Under the pieces are notes generated by a model. That model worked only from the letters and a program-made list of their open reading frames with translations. It had not been told where the DNA came from and did not search any database. Source: Candidatus Heimdallarchaeota archaeon (GTDB lineage: Archaea; Asgardarchaeota; Heimdallarchaeia; Heimdallarchaeales; Kariarchaeaceae). Taken from it: 7,550 nucleotides of DNA. Made by a program: the position numbers and the translations under genes. Positions 1-5,552 of the stretch are shown in pieces (position 1 is the stretch's first letter; every line of letters begins with the position of its first letter). The stretch covers positions 3,349-10,898 of the forward strand of contig JALUTL010000256.1 in assembly GCA_027016475.1 (NCBI GenBank). The letters are read 5' to 3'.

Positions 1-642
1 ATGCAGTGGGACGGCCCCATTAGAGTTGCGGAGTATGCAGTTAAGGATCGGATTGAATCTTTCACACCTGACGGCAAGCACTTCGTAATGGAAAAAAAGC
101 TACAACCAACCCTTGAAGAAATTGTTGGCATGATACCGGTACCGGGCTTTCTCTATAGGCATCGACCTGAATTTCTGTATAGGATTTATGATAAGCACAA
201 ATTTAAAGGAAAATCCACTGATGTAAAAACAACCTCATTTTTTGGGTTCACTCTATTTTGGTTCCTGAGCAAATTGAAATGGATCCGTCCTACAATGGTT
301 CGTTACAGGAGGGAGAAATTGCTAATAGAAAAAATTCATTTCAATGTAACCCATTGGATTGAGAAGTCTCCAAACGTTGCAAAGGAACTTGCATTTTATA
401 TCGGAAAGATAAGGGGCTATTCATACGTTCGCCATAGACACCTGAAGGCTTTTGACTCTATCCTCTCCAACTTACCCGAAATCTATGAGAAACAGGGAAG
501 CAAAGTTACAGGCAATTTTATTCAGCATGTTTATCGCGAGGTGACAAATGCAGGGCAAAATTACGAAAAAATAAGTGAATTGGCAGACTTGTACAAAAAA
601 GGCAACTACCAAATCAATTTGATTCCCTTATTGGAAGAATGA
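1..642 (+). CDS. C-terminal part of an indolepyruvate:ferredoxin oxidoreductase beta-subunit-like protein (5' end outside window)
   Basis: The 213 visible residues resemble, from memory, the C-terminal extension of long-form IorB proteins. Three stretches fit: the opening IRVAEY, where that family has an IRVA(D/E) segment after a mid-protein methionine; VKTTSFFGF (about residues 75-83) followed by a leucine-rich helix and WIRPTMVRYRREKLLIEK; and IGKIRGYSYVRHRHLKAFDSIL (split as IGKIRGYSYV at about 134-143 and RHRHLKAF at 144-151), where the family has a GYGDTHARG-type block. Indolepyruvate oxidoreductase converts aryl-pyruvates plus CoA to aryl-acetyl-CoA, CO2 and reduced ferredoxin in the cytosol. 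The catalytic gamma-like domain of the beta subunit is not in the window. The ATG sits on base 1 and aligns to an internal methionine, so I treat the gene as cut by the window edge. The protein is basic, with no convincing membrane helix. The alternative is a stand-alone domain of unknown role. Coding is secure; the name is moderate. Confidence 0.55.
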   Translation: MQWDGPIRVAEYAVKDRIESFTPDGKHFVMEKKLQPTLEEIVGMIPVPGFLYRHRPEFLYRIYDKHKFKGKSTDVKTTSFFGFTLFWFLSKLKWIRPTMVRYRREKLLIEKIHFNVTHWIEKSPNVAKELAFYIGKIRGYSYVRHRHLKAFDSILSNLPEIYEKQGSKVTGNFIQHVYREVTNAGQNYEKISELADLYKKGNYQINLIPLLEE

Positions 643-656
643 CAAAGGACTCAAAG

Positions 657-663
657 TTTATAA
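657..663 (+). promoter_or_regulatory. putative archaeal TATA box for the ACT-domain gene
   Basis: TTTATAA is centred about 28 nt before the ATG at 688, in the short 45-nt gap after the preceding stop. That spacing would place transcription initiation at or next to the start codon, so the mRNA would be leaderless. No Shine-Dalgarno-like purine run lies just before the ATG, which supports this reading. It is inferred from spacing and composition only. Confidence 0.4.
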
Positions 664-687
664 CATGGTGTAATAATGACAACATGA

Positions 688-1377
688 ATGTCATCAATCG
701 CAGAGATTACACGGGAGCTTGTAAAATCCAAGCCGTTCCTTGAAGATGCGTTGGTTAGAGGAATTATAAATTACAATTCACTTGCCGAAGAGCTGATTCC
801 TCAAATTGAGCAAATTACAGGGGAGAAGAACGTCAAACTCCCTACAGTAGCCATGGCCCTTAGACGATTGGGAGACCAATTACAGACACAGTATGTCGGA
901 CAAATCGAAGGAAAGCTCAAGGATTTCATCAATTCAGATATGATAATAAAGTATGATCTCTTTGAAATCACTGTGGGTTTGGGCAGAGACGGTTCCATTG
1001 GTTCACAACTGGCCGAACTTTACAACATTGTGCCCATCAACCCCAATTCGTTCCTTTCAATAACACAAGGGACAACAGAAACCACAATCATAACACAGAA
1101 CAGGTACAAGCAAGAAATAATGAACCTTTTTAGAGGCCAGAGGCTAGCAAGTACAATTGATGGCCTGTCAGCATTGTCAATCAGAATTCCTGAAAATTCA
1201 AGTGAAGTTCCTGGCCTTTTCTATTATTTCACCAAAGCGTTGACTATGGAAGGGATAAACATTGTGGAATTGATTTCCACGTTCTCGGAGATGCAGTTCA
1301 TTCTGTCAGAAGATGATGTATCCAAAGCTGCCCAAGTGATTCGATCGCTTTTCAAAAAATTGGACATTGAAACATAG
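688..1377 (+). CDS. ACT-domain protein with HTH-like N-terminus
   Basis: This is a 229-residue soluble protein. Residues about 160-226 look like an ACT domain of the aspartokinase type: a strand ALSIRIPE, a turn with EVPGLFYYF in the usual PGL position, a helix, a strand INIVELIST, a strand MQFILSE and a final helix AAQVIRSLF. Residues about 85-148 have a similar strand-helix-strand outline and may be a degenerate first ACT unit, as in tandem aspartokinase regulatory domains. Residues 1-70 are helical (LVRGIINYNSLAEELI, then LPTVAMALRRLGDQL) and recall a DNA-binding HTH, though no standard family is obvious. ACT domains usually bind amino acids, so a ligand-responsive regulator is a plausible inference. 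No kinase or other catalytic domain is present. The ATG directly follows an in-frame TGA at 685-687, so the start cannot move upstream. A TATA-like box 28 nt upstream suggests its own leaderless transcript. Confidence 0.75.
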   Translation: MSSIAEITRELVKSKPFLEDALVRGIINYNSLAEELIPQIEQITGEKNVKLPTVAMALRRLGDQLQTQYVGQIEGKLKDFINSDMIIKYDLFEITVGLGRDGSIGSQLAELYNIVPINPNSFLSITQGTTETTIITQNRYKQEIMNLFRGQRLASTIDGLSALSIRIPENSSEVPGLFYYFTKALTMEGINIVELISTFSEMQFILSEDDVSKAAQVIRSLFKKLDIET

Positions 1378-1428
1378 GAACAATTAGGGATAATAGAGAA
1401 ACAATGGCAAATTATCGGAAAGTGATTC

Positions 1429-1436
1429 TTAATAAA
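1429..1436 (+). promoter_or_regulatory. putative TATA box for the S10 carboxypeptidase gene
   Basis: TTAATAAA is centred about 27 nt before the GTG at 1459 and is preceded by a purine-rich GGAAAG stretch at 1419-1424 or nearby that could act as a BRE. The distance supports GTG 1459 as the true start of a leaderless mRNA, because no ATG occurs in frame between the upstream stop at 1423-1425 and the conserved coding region. Confidence 0.4.
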
Positions 1437-1458
1437 TCAAGCCCTACATCTGCAACGC

Positions 1459-2931
1459 GTGAGTGATGAAAATAAAGTGGAGGAACAGAAAGATTCAGAG
1501 GCTATCCAAGAGGAAAAAGTTGTAACCAATGGAAGTGTCAAAATCGATGGAAAAGACATTAAGTATACTGCATTAACTGGAACCTACATCTTAAGACAAG
1601 AAGACCCAAAAAAAAAGAAGGAAGGTCTAATCCCGAAGGCAAAAATATTCTATATTGCATACATTATGGATGGAGTAACTGACCCTGCAACTCGTCCAAT
1701 TACATTTTCTTTTAATGGAGGACCGGGCTCATCTTCAGTTTGGCTCCATATGGGATTGCTTGGACCAAAAAGAGTGATTGCAGAAGAAAATGGAAAACAA
1801 GTACCCCCGCCATATCGTCTTGTCGAAAATGAGTACTCCCTCTTGGACACAACCGACCTTGTATTTATCGATCCTGTAAGCACAGGCTACAGCAGAACAG
1901 TAAAGGGACAAGAACCAGAGCAATTTCATGATTACAACAAAGATATAGAAAGTGTTGCGGAATTCATCAGATTGTTTACCACAAGAAATATGCGATGGTC
2001 ATCTCCGAAGTTCTTGATAGGAGAAAGCTATGGAACGACAAGAGCGGCAGGCCTTTCTGGCTATATGCAGGACAGGTATGGGATGTATCTCAATGGGATA
2101 ATGCTTGTTTCAAGCATCTTAAACTTTCAGACTGCAAGATTCATGCCCGGAAATGATCTGCCCTATATGCTCTTCCTTCCGACCTATACAGCTACAGCAT
2201 GGTATCATAAAAAGCTGGCAGACCATTTGCAGGAGGATTTGCGGGAAACGCTGAACAAGGTTGAAGAATTTGTAATGAATGACTATAACCAAGCCCTTTT
2301 GCAGGGAGACAATATGCCAAACGATGAGAAGGAGAGGATAATTAATTCCCTTTCAGAATTTACAGGATTAAGCAAGGAGTTTATTGATTATTCTAACCTC
2401 AGAATCTCAATACACAGATTTACTAAAGAGTTGTTGAGAGACCAAAAACGTATTGTTGGTAGATTGGACAGTCGTTTCAAGGGAATTGATCGGGATGCCG
2501 CAGGAGAACTCCCATCTTTTGATCCTAGCTATGCCACAATCCAAGGACCCTATACCGCCACTTTCAACGATTATGTCAGGCGAGAGCTTAAGTATGAAAA
2601 CGATGAAAATTATGAAATATTGGCCAACTTGTGGGAAACGTGGAAATATGAGAAATTTCAGAACCAGTTCCTCAATGTTGCAGAAACATTGCGTGATGCC
2701 ATGTCAAAGAATCCCTTCCTTAAAGTATTTGTAGCCAATGGTTACTATGACCTAGCTACCCCATATTTTGCGACAGAATATACTTTGGATCATATGGGGC
2801 TTGATCCAGAACTAAGACCCAATATAAGCATGGCATATTATGAGGCGGGCCATATGATGTATATGCATGAACCCTCTTTAAGAAAAATGAAATTGGATTT
2901 GAAGGGATTTATAGAAAAATCGTTGGATTAG
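1459..2931 (+). CDS. Serine carboxypeptidase, peptidase family S10, no signal peptide
   Basis: This 490-residue alpha/beta-hydrolase should remove C-terminal amino acids from peptides. Visible hallmarks are FNGGPGSSS (oxyanion-hole region, residues 85-93), the nucleophile motif GESYG with Ser190, the catalytic Asp in NGYYDLATP (Asp431) and the catalytic His in EAGHMMYMH (His465). Glu189 beside the serine is typical of S10 enzymes and favours acidic pH. Residues about 230-390 form the helical cap insertion. Length fits bacterial S10 proteins. The N-terminus (residues 1-25) is highly charged (SDENKVEEQKDSEAIQEEK) with no hydrophobic core, so no Sec or lipoprotein signal is seen. This is odd, since characterised S10 enzymes are secreted, vacuolar or lysosomal. 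The start is GTG: the in-frame upstream stretch back to the TGA at 1423 has no ATG. It lies 81 nt after the ACT gene with its own TATA-like box, so it is probably transcribed separately. An A9 run at 1608-1616 is read through in frame. Confidence 0.92.
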   Translation: MSDENKVEEQKDSEAIQEEKVVTNGSVKIDGKDIKYTALTGTYILRQEDPKKKKEGLIPKAKIFYIAYIMDGVTDPATRPITFSFNGGPGSSSVWLHMGLLGPKRVIAEENGKQVPPPYRLVENEYSLLDTTDLVFIDPVSTGYSRTVKGQEPEQFHDYNKDIESVAEFIRLFTTRNMRWSSPKFLIGESYGTTRAAGLSGYMQDRYGMYLNGIMLVSSILNFQTARFMPGNDLPYMLFLPTYTATAWYHKKLADHLQEDLRETLNKVEEFVMNDYNQALLQGDNMPNDEKERIINSLSEFTGLSKEFIDYSNLRISIHRFTKELLRDQKRIVGRLDSRFKGIDRDAAGELPSFDPSYATIQGPYTATFNDYVRRELKYENDENYEILANLWETWKYEKFQNQFLNVAETLRDAMSKNPFLKVFVANGYYDLATPYFATEYTLDHMGLDPELRPNISMAYYEAGHMMYMHEPSLRKMKLDLKGFIEKSLD

Positions 2932-2992
2932 GGCGTCTTGCTGAAACAACATAGAGTTTTCTTGGGAGATGACTACTTGAGCATGAATAGGG

Positions 2993-2999
2993 ATATAAA
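2993..2999 (+). promoter_or_regulatory. putative TATA box for the ATPase-longin operon
   Basis: ATATAAA lies within GGATATAAAG and is centred about 30 nt before the ATG at 3026, in the 94-nt gap after the carboxypeptidase stop. It is the best TATA-like match in the gap. It would start transcription within a few bases of the ATG and drive both 3026-3883 and 3895-4500. Confidence 0.45.
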
Positions 3000-3025
3000 G
3001 TACAACGAGAAAAAGTGTATGGATT

Positions 3026-3883
3026 ATGGTGAAAATTGTCGCCTTCCACAGTCATAAAGGAGGCACTGGAAAGTCAATAATTGCGGTCAATTTGGCCAGC
3101 CAATTGGCAATATTAGGGTACCGTGTAATCATATTGGATATGGATTTAGCAGCACCAACTATCCATACGTATTTTCCTTATGACAATTCCAAGAAAACCT
3201 TGACAGAATTCTTTCTGTCAGATGAAATTACAGTCCCTGAAGTGATACATGATGTAACCTATAGACTCCCACCCCATACTAAAGGAAAGCTGTTTGTTGG
3301 TTTGTCAAGCATTGACGGACAGTTGATTTCGAAAATTGATCAACGTGGACGCACAGCTCCCTTGAATGATCTTTACAAATTAATCGGGTTGGTTAGAAAT
3401 AAACTAACGGAAAGCCCGTGGAATGCAGACTATGTTATATTGGATACCTCTCCCGGAGTCTCCATGAACTCTATCAATAACGTTGCAGTTGCTGAACATC
3501 TTTTCATCATACAGAAGTTGATAAATGCAGATTTGGATGGTACGGTTGAAATGCTGAAGATTATTCATCAGTCCTTGAGACCGAATACTTCCATCATCAT
3601 CAATCAGTTGCCAACAAAATTTTTGCAACAAGGTGCAAGCAAGATAAAGAAGTTGATACAGTCTAGAGTAATAGATCCCCTAAACAGGCCAAACATTTGG
3701 TTTGGGGGCATTATAGCAAATGACGAAGAGTTAATTGAGCAAGAAATAGATTTTGCTTTCGAAACCCTGACTTCCACTGAAAGAAAAGGCCGGGGAATTT
3801 ATTCAATCAACAATGAACAAGGGATTTTCACCCAATCGATTCTTAAGCTCTTAGATCATTTATTGCAAAAATCCAATTTATAG
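3026..3883 (+). CDS. MinD/ParA-type P-loop ATPase
   Basis: This 285-residue protein belongs to the deviant-Walker-A (SIMIBI) ATPases. The deviant Walker A is KGGTGKS at residues 11-17, with signature Lys11 and P-loop Lys16. The switch region is ILDMDLAAP, with Asp38 and Asp40. Walker B is YVILDTSPG with Asp140. These ATPases dimerise around ATP and control positioning of DNA, membranes or protein complexes. Which of these applies here is not visible. The Walker B ends DTSPG, close to the DTPPG of ParA/MinD. There is no N-terminal DNA-binding extension as in long plasmid ParA proteins. The C-terminal helix (FTQSILKLLDHLLQKS, about residues 268-283) could be amphipathic, which recalls but does not prove a MinD-like membrane anchor. 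No ParB-like partner is adjacent; the longin-like gene follows after 11 nt, so that product is the likely partner. The start is fixed by an in-frame TAA at 2996-2998 and by the motif lying close to the N-terminus. Confidence 0.92.
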   Translation: MVKIVAFHSHKGGTGKSIIAVNLASQLAILGYRVIILDMDLAAPTIHTYFPYDNSKKTLTEFFLSDEITVPEVIHDVTYRLPPHTKGKLFVGLSSIDGQLISKIDQRGRTAPLNDLYKLIGLVRNKLTESPWNADYVILDTSPGVSMNSINNVAVAEHLFIIQKLINADLDGTVEMLKIIHQSLRPNTSIIINQLPTKFLQQGASKIKKLIQSRVIDPLNRPNIWFGGIIANDEELIEQEIDFAFETLTSTERKGRGIYSINNEQGIFTQSILKLLDHLLQKSNL

Positions 3884-3894
3884 GTAGAACTGAC

Positions 3895-4500
3895 ATGAAG
3901 CTCCTTTCGTTTTACATTATTAATGAGGATGGACGATGCATCTATGATTTCAATTTCGTACCGGATCCTCCACCCAGCCAATTAATTACCGGGCTGTTGA
4001 CCGCTATGCAAAATTTTGTCCAAGAAATGACAGGAGGTTATGTAAACCATTTTTCTGCTGGCGGATATACTTTTGTGATTCAGCCAACAGGACCGCTAAT
4101 GGTAGTGGTTGCTTTGGGGGATGAGTTTTCCATTGGAGAGAACATTCCCCTTACAGAAATTGGAATTATGTTTTTGAAACAGTTTGGCGAAAGAATTGAA
4201 AAGTGGAAAGGAGATATGGATGAATTCGCAGAGTTTGAGACTACCCTCCGTTCAATGCTTCGAATGGAGGAAGTAACACACAAAATTGAGCCAACCAATC
4301 CTCTGAACGCCATGACACTGATACAGCTACCGGAGGAACTTCAAAGGTATGCCAAGGTCATATTAGAAAAAAGAAACTTGTCTGTTGAAGAAATGAAGAG
4401 AGAAATCGAAAATTTCGATCCGGCAAAAGCAGAAGAATTGGTTCAGAAGGGACATATTGGAAAATTGATCAAAGACCACCATATAGTCTACTTCATTTAG
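3895..4500 (+). CDS. Longin/roadblock-like domain protein with winged-helix-like C-terminus
   Basis: This 201-residue protein appears to have two modules. Residues 1-125 show a longin-like order: strand MKLLSFYIIN, turn EDGR, strand CIYDFNF, helix SQLITGLLTAMQNFVQEM, then three strands (VNHFSAG, YTFVIQPTG, PLMVVVALG), then helix LTEIGIMFLKQFGERIEKW and a further helix. Longin and roadblock folds serve as platforms for small GTPases and in trafficking complexes, and occur widely in Asgard archaea. After a linker, residues about 144-201 have helices (ELQRYAKVILEK, SVEEMKREIENF, AKAEELVQKG) and a final strand pair (HIGKLIKD, HIVYFI) that resemble a small winged helix. No catalytic motif, signal peptide or membrane segment is seen. 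It starts 11 nt after the ATPase stop, with a weak AGGTAG at 3882-3887 as a possible ribosome site, so the two are co-transcribed. Fold assignment is by strand/helix pattern only. Confidence 0.65.
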   Translation: MKLLSFYIINEDGRCIYDFNFVPDPPPSQLITGLLTAMQNFVQEMTGGYVNHFSAGGYTFVIQPTGPLMVVVALGDEFSIGENIPLTEIGIMFLKQFGERIEKWKGDMDEFAEFETTLRSMLRMEEVTHKIEPTNPLNAMTLIQLPEELQRYAKVILEKRNLSVEEMKREIENFDPAKAEELVQKGHIGKLIKDHHIVYFI

Positions 4501-4507
4501 TTGGAAT

Positions 4508-5413
4508 TCAGGGAGTGTCAGAATTTTGTCCTCTTTTTTCTCGAATTAGATTTTCAACAAAAAATTCACCAGCACGGTAGGAAGATCGAACCAATGGGCC
4601 AGAAGCAACATACCTGAAACCTAATTCAAGGCCGATTCTTTCGTATTCCTCAAACACGCTGGGATGAACGTATTCTTTGACACTCATATGACGAAATGTT
4701 GGTCTCATGTACTGTCCAATAGTAAGAAAATCAACACCAACGTTTCGAAGATCTTGCATCGTTTGAACAACTTCTTCAAAAGTCTCAGAAAGTCCAACCA
4801 TAATACTTGATTTTGTAAATATCTCCTCATCAATATTCTTGACGGTTTTCAATACCTTCAGTGATTGCGAGTAACTTGCTCTTCTGTCTCTTACTTTTCG
4901 TTGCAGGCGCTCGACTGTTTCTACATTGTGAGCTATTACAGCCGGTTTGGATTTGACAATTGTTTGGATGGCCTTTTCATCACCTTGGAAGTCCGGAATC
5001 AATATTTCTATCAACATGTCAGGATGAGATCGCTTTACAGCATTGATGCATTCAGCCAAATGGGATGCCCCGCCATCAGGAAGATCATCCCTGTCGACAG
5101 AAGTAAGGACAACATACGATAGGTTCCAATCGAAAAGGGCTTTTGTCAAATTTTCAGGTTCATTCGGATTCAGTGGGGATGGATTGTCCGAGGTCTTGAC
5201 TGCACAGAATTTGCACCCTCTAGTGCAAGTGTCACCCATCAGCATAAAGGTGGCGGTGCCTCCAGACCAGCATTCTGTTCTGTTTGGGCATCTGGCTTCC
5301 TGACAGACAGTTGCAATGTTTGATTTTCGAACTGTCGAATTCACAACACTCAACGTTCTGCTGAATGTATGACCCCGAAACCGCAACCATTCGGGAACCT
5401 GTTGATGTTTCAT
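4508..5413 (-). CDS. lipA: Lipoyl synthase (radical SAM)
   Basis: LipA inserts two sulfurs into a protein-bound octanoyl group to make lipoyl, the cofactor of 2-oxoacid dehydrogenases and glycine cleavage H protein. The 301-residue product has every diagnostic element. The auxiliary [4Fe-4S] cysteines are Cys37, Cys42 and Cys48 in VCQEARCPNRTEC. The radical-SAM cysteines are Cys63, Cys67 and Cys70 in GDTCTRGCKFC. Conserved VLTSVDRDDLPDGGA, LIPDFQGD and HNVETVERL follow, and RSSYRAGEF (Arg276-Tyr279) supplies the serine ligand of the auxiliary cluster. It is slightly shorter than the 321-residue E. coli enzyme but complete. The start is supported by PEWLRFRG near the N-terminus, as in the family, and by a TATA-like box about 27 nt upstream. 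Its stop is 7 nt from the end of the longin gene, tail-to-tail. No lipB, lplA or H-protein gene lies in the window. Confidence 0.96.
   Translation of the reverse strand: MKHQQVPEWLRFRGHTFSRTLSVVNSTVRKSNIATVCQEARCPNRTECWSGGTATFMLMGDTCTRGCKFCAVKTSDNPSPLNPNEPENLTKALFDWNLSYVVLTSVDRDDLPDGGASHLAECINAVKRSHPDMLIEILIPDFQGDEKAIQTIVKSKPAVIAHNVETVERLQRKVRDRRASYSQSLKVLKTVKNIDEEIFTKSSIMVGLSETFEEVVQTMQDLRNVGVDFLTIGQYMRPTFRHMSVKEYVHPSVFEEYERIGLELGFRYVASGPLVRSSYRAGEFFVENLIREKRGQNSDTP
4534..4539 (+). terminator. possible oligo-T terminator of the ATPase-longin operon
   Basis: A run of six T residues on the plus strand (within CCTCTTTTTTCTCG) lies 34 nt after the stop at 4500. Archaeal RNA polymerase terminates at T-rich tracts without needing a hairpin. 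The run lies inside the 3' end of lipA on the other strand, where it encodes Lys/Glu codons, so it could be coincidental. Confidence 0.25.
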
Positions 5414-5435
5414 TAAGTTGAACTGTATGTTTTTC

Positions 5436-5444
5436 TTTAATAAA
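5436..5444 (-). promoter_or_regulatory. putative TATA box for lipA
   Basis: Read on the minus strand this is TTTATTAAA, centred about 27 nt before the lipA ATG at 5413-5411. The spacing predicts leaderless transcription, and no Shine-Dalgarno-like sequence lies just upstream of the ATG. Confidence 0.45.
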
Positions 5445-5474
5445 TTAACTTAGATGAAAGTCAATATTGCTACA

Positions 5475-5512
5475 TGTTATCAATTTGATTCCTGTCCAAA
5501 TTTCTGTTATCA
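5475..5512. repeat. direct repeat TGTTATCA, two copies 30 bp apart
   Basis: Copies lie at 5475-5482 and 5505-5512. The start-to-start distance of 30 bp is close to three helical turns, so both copies would face the same side of the DNA. That suits a dimeric or tandem-binding regulator, but eight bases in an A/T-rich spacer can repeat by chance. Confidence 0.3.
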
Positions 5513-5520
5513 CCCGATAA
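5507..5520. promoter_or_regulatory. short inverted repeat TTATC-ACCC-GATAA, possible operator
   Basis: Perfect 5-bp arms around a 4-nt centre lie 33-46 nt before the ATG at 5553, overlapping the second TGTTATCA copy and adjoining the A/T-rich segment at 5516-5530 that would be the TATA region of the downstream gene. Position at a promoter suggests an operator; the arms are short. Confidence 0.25.
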
Positions 5521-5530
5521 ATTTTTAGTA
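5516..5530 (+). promoter_or_regulatory. putative TATA region for the large helical-protein gene
   Basis: GATAAATTTTTAGTA lies 23-37 nt before the ATG at 5553. Its centre is about 30 nt upstream, which would start transcription near the ATG and not near the TTG at 5538. It is weaker and less sharply positioned than the other boxes in the window. Confidence 0.3.
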
Positions 5531-5552
5531 TCCAAAATTGTTATTTTTGAAT

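Larger units (their letters stand above)
5414..5552. other. 139-nt divergent intergenic promoter region with short repeats
   Basis: This spacer separates the divergent lipA and 5553 genes and is the longest gene-free stretch in the window. It is strongly A/T-rich. It holds the lipA TATA-like box (5436-5444), an 8-bp direct repeat TGTTATCA (5475-5482 and 5505-5512), and a short inverted repeat TTATC-ACCC-GATAA (5507-5520) next to the A/T-rich start region of the helical-protein gene. No small ORF with coding character or RNA gene is visible. Confidence 0.6.

Noticed and set aside
1608..1616. A9 run as a frameshift or slippage site
   Set aside because: The frame is continuous through it, encoding a lysine stretch in a charged loop, and the family motifs after it stay in frame; no alternative product is indicated.
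2453..2734. 93-codon plus-strand frame inside the carboxypeptidase gene
   Set aside because: It overlaps the cap region of a complete S10 enzyme in another frame, and its composition (many Met, Ser and Pro) is not that of a real protein.
3026..3883. Plasmid-partition ParA with a nearby ParB and centromere
   Set aside because: No ParB-like gene or iterated parS-like repeats are next to it, and its neighbours are chromosomal metabolic genes.
4865..5303. Two plus-strand open frames opposite lipA
   Set aside because: They lie entirely inside lipA, whose protein is conserved from end to end with all cluster ligands.
5538..5552. TTG at 5538 as start of the helical-protein gene
   Set aside because: An ATG lies five codons later at 5553, and the A/T-rich promoter segment is better placed for that ATG.
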